DNA of 64,000 nucleotides, from NCBI GenBank assembly GCA_027943335.1, contig BSBK01002088.1:248001-312000 (forward strand). Direction: 5' to 3'. The notes beneath the pieces were generated by a model that saw nothing but the letters and a program-made list of their open reading frames with translations, ran no database searches and was not told the origin of the DNA. Positions 44,290 through 54,356 of this stretch are shown here, in pieces (positions within the stretch are counted from its first letter, which is position 1; the number at the start of each line of letters is the position of its first letter). The position numbers were made by a program, and so were the translations under genes. The stretch is from Chamaecyparis obtusa. Its lineage: Eukaryota > Streptophyta > Pinopsida > Cupressales > Cupressaceae.

Positions 44290-47200
44290 ATGAGTCAACC
44301 TGAGAGAAGCACATCATCTTCAAGCAGTGAAGCAAAATCTAAAGGTGGTGAAGACAAGGGAAAGCCTAATTATTCAGAGGAGTTTTTGAAATTGCTACCT
44401 AGTTCCAGTCAGAACAAAAGAGCTGCTGATAATGTTTTTGAAGATGTTCTAGGGTTTTGTAGAGATCCTATCACACTGAATACCATAGGTTATACTAATT
44501 TCAACTTCTTTTATAAAAATAGAGATAGTCATATCCCTGTATGTAATGGTTGGGCTTTGGGGTTAGGGAAATTAGTAGTGCCTAATGTATTCCTGGATGT
44601 GGATTTAATTTTTTCTCTAGCTAGGCATTATGACCCTATTTCTAAGACTATTAGGAAAGAGGACCAGTCAGCTTTGGTTGCTCTTGATAGGGGTTCATTC
44701 ATGAAGGCTTTTAATTTCTATACATCCACTTCTATTGAAATCAACCTGAGCAAAGAAAAGGAGAGATACAAGAAGAACATAGGGATAGTGAAGGACCAAA
44801 TAACAAAGCATATCTCAAAATAGGATAAGTATATAGCTCAACTCCCTGCTCACATGAATGCCCCTTACCAATTTAAATCCCTTCAGCATTACATGAAGCA
44901 AACTTGTTATGGGTTGTGTAGGGTTTTGGGAATTGATGGGGATGCAAAGTTTTTACCAGCTGATCTTTTGATGATTATCCTGGACATCCAAAATTCTTTG
45001 GTTAATACTAACTATGATTACATCTAGTATATCATTGATAGAATGCATGAGTGTTTGATTTCTGTCAAGGATAGTAAGAGCCCAATTAAGTTCATGCATT
45101 ACTCTTTGCTAATGCACTTAATTTTGTTCTTCAATATTAATAATTTTGACTCGAACATGCTGAAGCCAAGGTTCAACTTTGAAGGCCATTATAATCCGGT
45201 GCAATTATGATTGAGGAAGTGGAATTCTACTTCCAATGAGGGGAATTTTTGTATCTTTCAGAATTTCATTGTTTATCCTCTTATAAGGATGTTAGGTGTC
45301 AATACTATAAGGATATCCCCAAGGGTCCTTAGGCTCCTACGACCAGTGCAGTTAATTGGGGTGATTTTCACTTGGGGGAGAATGCTACAATTTTGAGAGT
45401 CTACGGTTGCCCCCAACCCCAACATCTGTTACCAAAATTTGTGCCTCCAAGGGTTGCTTGTTTGGAATTTGTGTGGCAGTTGATGTGGACAGACAGAGAA
45501 CTTCTAGCCCCTTACAGGAAGGGTACATTCACACGTAGGCAATTCAAGATAGGTGAATTCCTGGTAGGAAAGAGGGAATTTCCTCAAATTACTGCATGGT
45601 TAAATCAGTTTAAAATGGCTACTAGTGCTTGTAGACATGTAGATCCTAAGGGCTTTATCAAAATTGCCAAGATGCTATACATCCCAAACATTGGTGTGAA
45701 CAAAGAACATGAAGGCTTGGATGAGGAAGATGTTGTCAGAAACATCATTGATGATGATGAGGTCAAAAGGAGATGGAATAGGTACTTTGATTTGATAGAC
45801 TTGTCAAAACAAGTGATGGCAGCCCAGCCTCTTTTTGAGGGTTTCTTCCCTGACCTTCTCTATTTAGAAATAATTGACAAGATGATAGAGATGCATGACA
45901 CTCTATCAAATCAGTTGGAGAAGTTGATTGATCAGAGTCAACCAAACAAAATGAAAGACTATAAATATTTTGATCAAGAGGAGTTTTCTGATGAGTCACG
46001 GGAAGGGAACAACCTGCCACAAATGGAAGATGTACAAAGTGTTAGGCCTGTTGAAGACCAACCAAAAATAGGGGATACTCCAGAGCCACCTATGAAGAAA
46101 TAGAGGCTTGAGGTAGGAGAGCCTTCATGGTAGGAAAAACAAAAGAGAACAATTCATAGAGCATCTTCTCTAGTGCTAGGTGATAGGGTTTACCATCACA
46201 AATTGAGAAAAGCAATAAGAGAAGGAAAGAAGGTGGCCATTGATGAAATAGATAAGGAACAGTCCCTGTGGTCAGAAAAGGATATCAAAGAGGTCTATTA
46301 AGAGGAATTTTTGAGTGATGACCAGTTTATTAAAACTGATGAATTCAAGAGTTTCCTTGTTTGGAATAAGCAACAAGAAGTGAGGAAACTTCTACCTGAA
46401 TGTATGGAGCCAAGTGAAGAAACATTGAGAGCATTAAATTCTTATGCTCCTAGCCTTGATCCCATAACTGCAGATGAAGCTAGACAACTAGTCAAGTCAA
46501 GTGGAATGCTATTGACTCCAAGATGGGATCTGAATTCTACCTTCATCATAGATCAAATAAGAAAGCAACCGCAGGGCAACCTGTCATATGAGGTTCACTT
46601 TGGTGATATGATAAGAGGAAGTGGCTATGACCCTAAGTCTCAAGCTGTTGCAATGTGGTCCATGGCCCCTAGGACTCAAAAGCCATCCCTATTGAGTATA
46701 GAGGATAAAATGGAAGGGAATTAGATTATTTGGACTGTGCAGAATACAACTGACCTTGAAGTTTCTAAGGCAGTAACTCATTGGGCTAACCTAAATGCGG
46801 CAAAAATAGTTCAATTATCTGAAAGATACTCGAAGTTGTTTGAAAGTGCAAACCTGGTGGCCAAGGATAGAGACTTAAAATTGATGAAGATCAAGTAGCT
46901 AGAAGATGAATTGACAGAGATAAAAGTCAAGCTTGAAGAAGCTTCGAAGGTAGTTATTGTCCCCCCTGTGCAGATTGAGGTCCCAATTCAAATTGATGAA
47001 GAAGTACCTGAGGGACCTACTAAATATTTGGATAAGATAAGGATAGAGGCATCTTTGGACACCATGTCAAAGATTGTGCAATACATGTGAGATAAGATAA
47101 TAGAGAAAATGGATACAGTTTATCAATCAGTCAGCCAATTGCACCAGACCAACAGAAAGATAAATGAATCATTGGCTACTTTGGAGCCACTTCATAGTGT

Positions 47201-47744
47201 TTGGTCTGGAAGGAGTTTGTTGTTTGATAAATTTGATAGCCTACAGGAGCATAAGCCTAAGATCCCTGGTATAGTTACAAATTTTTTTGAGAAGATTGGC
47301 TTAATCAATGCTGTTTCAAAGTTTTTTAAAGGTAAGTCCAACCAGGTGAGGGTTAAGTTGTTTATGTTTGATAAATATTATAGCAAGTATCTACCTGTGG
47401 TATGTGATGACAATGGAAACCTAATCAAGTTGGAGGAATGGAAACTATCAATGGATCAGTTGGTGATTACACAAGATGCTTTCCTTAATAATGACAATAC
47501 TTTGGATTTTAAGAGGTGTAATAGCATAATTGACAGTCTTTTTAAAATTGAAAATGATTGCATACACTTTGTGGCAGAAGCCAAAAATATAACTGACTCC
47601 ATGTGGGATAAGCAAGTCAGCTTGTTACAAGAATTGCAAACTTACAGCTGGCCATCAGATGATGAAGTAGTGGCTTGGGAGAAGCTAACAATAAAGAAGA
47701 AAAAGAGGCCAATTGTCCAACTTATAGAGGAAGAGGAAGAATAG
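44290..47744 (+). pseudogene. D ORF-X, 3' LTR copy
   Basis: This second copy of the LTR-embedded coding region starts MSQPERSTSSSSSEAKSKGG. The upstream part (44290-45396) and the downstream part (to 47744) are offset by one frame near 45340. The same offset occurs in the 5' copy but not in G1. The longest clean piece is 45372-46103 (243 codons, ILRVYGCPQPQHLLPKF to DTPEPPMKK). Stops shared with the 5' copy are at 45025, 46101, 46131 and 47088. Private stops include TGA 45208 (TGG in the other copy), TAA 46299 and TAG 46722 (both CAG in the other copy). Having two copies lets one tell old lesions from lesions gained after insertion. Confidence 0.8.
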
Positions 47745-48024
47745 AGTTGCAGATGGCACCTGATCCAAAAATTGAGGGAGAGCAAGTTTCAAACAAAGGA
47801 TGATGTAAGTTAGCCGGAATGGCGGTCATCATTCATGCAGCAAATTTAGCAACTGCTTTGAAATATCTTTAGACAAAGATACCACCTGCGGAATTGTTGA
47901 GAAAAGATTTTTGTAATGTGTTGTTACAATCCGTTTGTCAATTTGTAATCTTGTCTCTTGTGTAGGATCTTTTCTAGCCATCCCAAGCTTGTTGCATCCT
48001 TTCAAGGATTCCAAGATGGCTATG

Positions 48025-48036
48025 TTATATATAGTA
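48025..48036 (+). promoter_or_regulatory. TATA-like box in D 3' LTR
   Basis: This is the same TTATATATAGTA run as at 34320-34331, unchanged while flanking DNA differs. In a 3' LTR it could drive readthrough into the flank. Confidence 0.3.
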
Positions 48037-48982
48037 AGTTTTTACTCTTTTGAGAGGCGGTTGAAAATACTTTGTAAGAAAGGTTCTGAATACAAAACCT
48101 TATTTTCTAAAAGTGAGAGGATATTGTATCTGTGCATTTTGACCATTAATACAAAACATTGAAGCTCTGTTACTACTATTTTGCTATCTTTGTGTATGGA
48201 ATGTGTTAGTTTTCTTATGTGTTTAAATTGCAAGGCTTTCTTAAATGCATTATTCACAAGGTGAATATAGGGGTTAAGCTTAAGTTTCTTTGAAGGAAAG
48301 AGTAAAATCTTAGGGGAGATCTCTGGGAATGACTAATCCATGTATGAATTTGATGACAGTAGTAGGAATTAAAAGGGTGGTATGTTAGGCATGTCATTTG
48401 AGTTTCAGGAAATTAGTTTTGATAGTTATATGCAGAGGTAGGGTTTGACTCTATCACCCAAGTGGATAAGGCACTGGTTTTAGATCTATTTACACTGATT
48501 TGCCACCCTAAATCTAAATAACTGTTTCATTTTACTTTATTTGTACAATCGCAAACCTGAATCATTCTATGACAAGTTCATAGATATGCTTTGTAATGCT
48601 TTGTAGAAGCACTAAATGAGGTTAACCTTCCTTGATTTCAACTCTAAAAAGAAGAAGGATGAATATCCTTAAGCCATTGTTTCATGTTGTTGCTTTCATG
48701 ATTTCCATCATAATATTGTGTATCAGGATAATATGGGGCATACTTAGAGTTCTCTCATCTTATTGAGTTGAGTTTGGAAGTGAGGACAGAATAGTGAAGG
48801 AGCTAGTTCACAATTCAGATCTAAGTCAAAACCATGAATTGAAATCAGTACACCCACCTGAGTATTCATACTCGAAGTGAAGAAGGTTATCTAACCTTAT
48901 TACCTTAGTGTTTGCATCTTGCTAGATTATATCCATTGGGATTATAGGAGTATTTGATAATCTGCAGATTTGAGCACTAACA

Positions 48983-49485
48983 GAACCTTGATGATATCTC
49001 CGTAACAACAACAATGATCAAGGATTTTGAGGGAATGCTTAGACCTGTGAAGCTAGGTGGAGATGATACCTGGTACCTATAATCCTACATCACCAAGAAG
49101 AGATACATGTATACATATGGATACACATACAAATTAGATATATGCAAACAGATGACTAGGATTGATACATCATGTGGACATCAACTAAGTGAGTAACTAT
49201 GAATTCATCCTAAGTCATGAAAACACATAAGACACATATCCATGAAATATAAAACATCATGATAATGGTTAGATTCAAATCCTTGGGTTAGCTCCATAAA
49301 ACATATAAAGATAGATGGTTTTCTAATTTCATAAACATATAAATGATAACCATAAATGAGCATATCAATCATCTAATAAACATATCATAATCCACAAAAC
49401 ATAAATGTAAATGTATAGTTCTATCCATCATAATAGAATCTCCAAATCAGAAAGTCGATGTATCACCATAGGAGAGGGTATTACA
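48983..49485 (+). mobile_element. Element B, third segment and right end
   Basis: This starts with the D target copy GAACC and ends TATTACA at 49485, where copia A coding sequence resumes. It is AT-rich with many CATAAA/ATAAAC runs and no coding content. The CA end pairs with the TG start of B at 17117. Confidence 0.6.
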
Positions 49486-49922
49486 AATGATATAAGGAGA
49501 ACTTATGGAGGTTCATTTTTTTGCGTGGTAGGTTAATAGCATGGAAGACCAAGAAAAAGTTTCTCCATCTCTATCAATTCCTCATCTAGAATATAGTACT
49601 TCTTCCACATGCTAGACTAAGGTCTTATGGATGATTCAAACTTTAAAAAATGTTAAAGTGAAAGTCTCTCAACCTATGTACATTTTGTGTGATAAAACAA
49701 GTACTATAAATATTTCAAAAAATCATGTCCTATATTCTAAAGCTAAATAGATTTCTATAAAGTATCATTTTAGGGAAAAAAAATTGTCCGATGAAGTCAT
49801 TTTGGACTATGTGCCATCAACTAGACAAGTGGCTAATATTTTTACAAAGCCATTGACCAAGGAAATTTTTGAATCTTTAAGGGATAGACTTGGTGTTCCC
49901 TCCCTTTCTTCCCTTCACTAAT
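49486..49922 (+). pseudogene. Copia element A: RNase H, right part
   Basis: This continues the domain cut at 17116: DIRRTYGGSF, then after a one-base shift RLIAWKTKKK, then VLWMIQTLKNVKVKVSQPMY, CDKTSTINISKNHVLYSKAK, YVPSTRQVANIFTKPLTKEI and RLGVPSLSSLH followed by TAA. It is the normal C-terminus of copia pol and matches C at 20119-20400. The first five bases AATGA are the second copy of the B target site. It contains several stops. Confidence 0.85.
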
Positions 49923-50503
49923 TTAGTTCCCACAGTGGTTTAGGGGGAGCTATTAATGCTTATCTTTTATCCCTTCCCTAAATGTTCTTTATTCTTCTTT
50001 TTATCCTAATATTCTTTAGTCTTCATATGAATGGACAACAATTTTTACTTCCTATACTAAAAATTATTTCAGGTTGATGTCTTTAGATACTGATAATTCT
50101 ATACATTTTATGCATATCTTTCATAACATGCTCTTCTAAATATCTGATTTATGTTCTTTGGTTCTTGGTGAATAATGTTGCAAATTGTTACTTGGTATAT
50201 TTAATGATCTTATGAGATCACTTTTCCTTTGTCATTTCTACCAAAAATTGGGAGACATATTTTGTGTTTTTGTCACCAAGGACAAAGGGTAATTTTTTTT
50301 CTTTTTATTTCCCTTGTTTGTTATCCTCGATGCCAAAAGACACTATGGTATATAGATTAATGAATGCTATTGTTTGATATTTTGATACATTAGACATTGG
50401 TTACTCAAAGGAATACAAGTTGATGATATTGTTCATTTGGTACATTAGTATGATTCATTAATTTCATACAAGATACCTGGTCACCAATGTAATGATATGA
50501 TAC
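49923..50503 (+). mobile_element. Copia element A: 3' region, probable 3' LTR start
   Basis: Two purine runs could be the polypurine tract: TTTAGGGGGAGC at about 49938-49950 and CCAAAAATTGGGAGAC at about 50247-50263. The second is followed by GTGTTTTTGTCACCAAGGAC (from 50259 on), wording typical of copia LTR starts. The A 3' LTR would therefore begin near 50263. It is then truncated by the LTR of element F at 50504. No 5' LTR is available for comparison. Confidence 0.4.
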
Positions 50504-50944
50504 TGTAGACACCTAAAAATCATTCCTATTAATTAAATTTATTTAATTAATAATCCCTCTAATATTTTAATGAATTGTAATTAATGAATGACTATTGTCA
50601 TATTCCTCTACCCATTTAATTATAATTATTTTATTTAACTTGGGTCCACTACCTAAAGTATTTAAATCTAATTTGGATACCTCTCTCTCTAATGTATTAA
50701 ACTTATTTTAATACATGTCTGTCATAAACCGCTTTTGAATAAATTTATATTTATTTAAATCCCCCAATATCCTAATATTATTCTATGCCTAGATTAATCT
50801 AAAACCAATTTAAATTAATCTAAATCCATACCTACCTAAAACAATGATTACACCCATCATCTAACTTGCTAAACCTACACTCCCACCTAATCACTCCTCT
50901 AATATCACTTAAAAAGTGACTCCTAGCCTCATTAGAGCTAATGG

Positions 50945-50968
50945 GTTTCTCACACATGTGTGAGAAAC
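50945..50968. repeat. Perfect 24-bp palindrome in F LTR
   Basis: GTTTCTCACACA is followed directly by its reverse complement. A related motif, GTTTCTCATAGA then TATGTAAGAAAC, lies 103 bases downstream at 51048-51071. Both are upstream of the TATA box. A dimeric regulator site is possible. Confidence 0.7.
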
Positions 50969-51163
50969 TCTTCCCAAGGAAGCCACCCAACTTCCTTAAA
51001 TTCTTCAAATCTCTCTTAAAACTTTGTCCCCCACAGTCTTCCCCAAAGTTTCTCATAGATATGTAAGAAACCTTGAGCCACTCAAACCTTAAATGCCCAT
51101 CTTATCTCAAATTGACCTTTCAAAATGGCCATCACCTCAAGCCTATGTGTCTCCTATGTGTCT

Positions 51164-51184
51164 CCTATGTGGATGCCACATAGG
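51164..51184. repeat. Short perfect hairpin in F LTR
   Basis: CCTATGTGG, ATG loop, CCACATAGG. It is preceded by a tandem TGTCTCCTA repeat (51148-51166) and lies 40 bases upstream of the TATA box. Confidence 0.6.
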
Positions 51185-51223
51185 TGCCAACTCATGCAAG
51201 CCCTATCTCTCCCTTCAAAAATC

Positions 51224-51232
51224 TATAAATAG
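51224..51232 (+). promoter_or_regulatory. TATA box in F LTR
   Basis: TATAAATAG in the context ATCTATAAATAGAGGCC is a near-consensus plant TATA box. Transcription would start about 30 bases downstream, leaving roughly 0.5 kb of R-U5. Confidence 0.6.
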
Positions 51233-51776
51233 AGGCCTCTCCATGAGAAATTCACTAATTCATTTCATGCATTGTTATCATGTTAGTGTCCTTTATTTCT
51301 TTCAACTCTTACATCACATAGTATAATATTAATGGTTAATGGAGGTTAGTTTTCTTTATTCATTTCTCTTTAATTTTAATCTAAATCACAATATCATGCA
51401 TAATGGGTAATTAAATCTCAAGTTTGCATATCATTTTTAGCTTAAATCTTCATCTTCATCCATTGGATATCTTGGAATCCTAGGGGAAAGACTAGTTCCT
51501 CATACTAAGCTTTTGGTGCCATTTTGGGATCTCCTTGGCTTGTATTTTAGGATTTAATCATCTTAGCATTGCATTGGGGATCCTCTCATTGTGTTTGGAC
51601 ATCACATCCACATTTTCCAAATTGAAAAAATCAAACGAGGCTTGGGTGCTCCTGTTTTGGGTTAATTGAAGGTGGTGTGTGTGAATTTCTTATTGTATCA
51701 TTGCATGCTAGATTAAGAATAATTTTTTATGGTATATGCATGATCCTAATAGGTTAGGTTCACCACATCTACATTT

Positions 51777-51794
51777 TGGCACACCTAGTGAGAC
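51777..51794 (+). other. F primer binding site
   Basis: TGGCACACCTAGTGAGAC, three bases after the LTR end, resembles the TGGCACGCCCGGTGGGAC-type primer site of some plant gypsy elements. The changes are mostly C/T or G/A. Confidence 0.55.
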
Positions 51795-54356
51795 CCCACC
51801 ACATAATTTTCCTCTCTATTTGAGGGTTTTTATCACCCTTTCTGAAACTCTAGAAATGCTCATACTAGCCTGTGAGAATCCTAGTATGAGTAAAATCATT
51901 CTGGCCTTGTTTATTTGTAATACATGTGGAGAATAATTGTATTGGCCTCTTCTGCATTCTGTCTACTTTCTGACTGCATCATTTCTAGCTTTGGTTTCTT
52001 GTACTGCAACCCTTGTATTATCATACTAAACATGGTATATTCTTATACTGGAACTCTGTATTAGGTTTTTATCATATTGGCATCTGTGTATTCTTGTATG
52101 ATTCTACACACAAAATCACCTATTCTATTTTCTCATATTGGAAATAGAGAGCAATTTTGGGGCTTTAAATCTTGATGTTTTTTAAATTTTGGTTATTGTT
52201 TTAGTTGCATATTGTCCTTGACCATCTTCTTTGAAGATTATAACATATTATTTTAGGTTAGTTCACAAAAAACACTTGCCAAATTCATTGACACCTCAAA
52301 CTACTAATGCTTTTGTTTTAGGTTTCTTTCCAAAGAATCATTTGAAAGACTACTAAATCTATCTATCTTGCAGGTTGCCTAGGAGATACCAACAAAATTT
52401 GTTTCTTCATTAATATTTTTCTATGAATCTTAATAAAAGTTCACTTGTAGTATTTTTTCAACCGATAGGGGATTATTCTCTTGTCTCTTTGAGACAATTA
52501 GAAACCTAGACTCATTTTTCACTAGGACTTTGGGAATGAACAAGCCTGTTTGATGTGTTTGGGAGAAAAAAACATTGTATAGGAGTGTATGCCCTTTTCC
52601 CCTTAAGGGAAAATAAGAAATATAGACTCCTCTTGTTTCCAGTCCATGATTTTAAATTTTATCCTTTAGATAGGCCTGCTAGTTAAGGTAAAAAGCTCTT
52701 GGGAATGACCCACATGAGAATGAGCTATTAGCCCACCACTCCAACTCATGTTAACCAATTTTTATTTTTGGGGTTAAAGCGTTGAAAGTTGGATAAAATT
52801 TAAGCTTATACTCAGCTCTCACCTAAAACATCAATAGGGCCTCACAGTCAAAATCACATTTATGTGACTACCTCTCCCAAGGATCTTTGTGAGGCTATAT
52901 GCCTAAATAACACTTATGTAGACACAAATAGTGTGTTTGAATGGAGACCCGTACTAGAATTAACTAAATAGAAGCTACCTAGTTCACCCCCAAAAGTTTG
53001 ATAATCCAAGTGCAAGGAGGATAGTAAAATCCCCAAGGCACTCACCATATTGTGCCTTCCTGAGCATTTGGATTTAGAAAATACAAGATCATGACTAGAG
53101 CCATTGTATCCTTGGTGATTACCATATTCTGATTAGCTCTTGAAGTGTACCTAAGTCATCAAATGATGATTTTCATACTCAACCAACTCCTTAGGGTAGA
53201 AAGTGTGCTTGCCTATTTGCAACATCAAAATATTTCCCAAAAACATATGCACTTGAACAACATTGTCAATGTCATTACCATAATTTCTTATCTCCCACAA
53301 GGTTTCTTTGTCCCTTTCTAGGGTGTTTTTAGACATGTGCATGTTGTCTTTTGATTTGAGATCAACTCAACAAGAACATCCAAAAATTATTTCCCTAAAT
53401 CTATTAAGACCATTTGTGCCAATCACCATCCTTTCAAGATATGACTGATTTCGTGAAACATAAGAAAGAAAAACTACTAATCTCCCATGCTTATCAAGAG
53501 AAACAATTTACCGAATGTAAACTCAAGTATCACCAAACTATCCTAACTACAGTCAAGGAAGAAACCAAGTATCAATAAAAACTTGATAGAGTAACCTACA
53601 ATGCAAATATCATGTATTTTAGAGCACACTTCTAGATTAATCATCATTTTGTTACCCTTGAAAGTGAAGACTAGTTGGCTTATCTAGTATCATATCCTTT
53701 CAAATCCCATGAAAGTATTTTGGCATCCTTGAATCATAGATCATCCTTTTTAATAATTTTCATCACTCCTTTAAATACCCTCATTTAAATCAAATCCATC
53801 ATCCTTAATCTAAAAATCCAAGAAAAAAGAAAAAAAAACAGAGAGAATCCAAAATCCAAAATCAATCAATCATCTAAATCTCCACCTAGTGCCTTATCCC
53901 TTTTAAGTTTCTCACATCCTTATCCTAAATCAAACCCATCTTATAGCTCCACCCTTTGGCTAAGCATTGTCTAGGGTAGCACATACTTGTCTTTTTAGGC
54001 CTCATAATCTTGATACAAAGATTGGCTTACATAGAAAAGGATCTCATCTTCCAAAGATCATAAGTGTATTTGAGGTCGAAAATCCCTCCATCTTGATCCA
54101 ATATCAGGAGAAAGGAAACTCACTTCTCATTTGGCACTAGGTAATCCTTAGCTCTTAGGACATCCCCATCATCCCAAATCAAATCAAAATGCAAGTATCC
54201 TTTAGTCTATCCAAGTTCATCTAGAATCTTTCATTTATCCCTAGCTCATCCTCAAGACTATCATATTCCCTATCCTTAGGTCTCCTTAGAAGTTCCTTGC
54301 ACTCATCCATTATCCACATCTTCATTTCCCCATCATAGGAATTTCATTTTTCATGC
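51795..54356 (+). other. F leader between primer site and gag
   Basis: This is 2.5 kb without a supported gene. It is rich in short poly-pyrimidine runs and CATCC/ATCCT words (53700-54350). The minus-strand open stretch 53151-53342 shows no family. Long leaders of this sort occur in Tat elements. A decayed extra ORF here cannot be excluded, but I see no ORF-X similarity. Confidence 0.4.

Larger units (their letters stand above)
42482..48982 (+). mobile_element. Gypsy element D: 3' LTR (6501 bp), carrying ORF-X
   Basis: This is the direct-repeat partner of 28662-35277. It starts TGTTGGGTATATTC and ends GCACTAACA, followed by the target copy GAACC. It lacks the roughly 115-bp block present in the 5' copy (junction near 44052). 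Many differences from the 5' LTR are C/T or G/A at CG and CAG sites. It shares the telo-box (42605-42620) and the TATA-like run (48025-48036). Confidence 0.92.
50504..51773 (+). mobile_element. Gypsy element F: 5' LTR (about 1270 bp)
   Basis: It begins TGTAGACACCTAAAAATC and ends CCACATCTACA, then TTT and a primer site. Inside are paired 24-bp palindromic motifs (50945-50968 and 51048-51071), a short perfect hairpin (51164-51184), a strong TATA box (51224-51232) and about 540 bases to the end. The 3' LTR is not in the window, so the start is set by the TG and by the sequence style rather than by alignment. Confidence 0.6.

Noticed and set aside
49938..49950. TTTAGGGGGAGC as the definite polypurine tract of copia A
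   Set aside because: A second candidate near 50250 is followed by more LTR-like wording, so neither can be called firmly.
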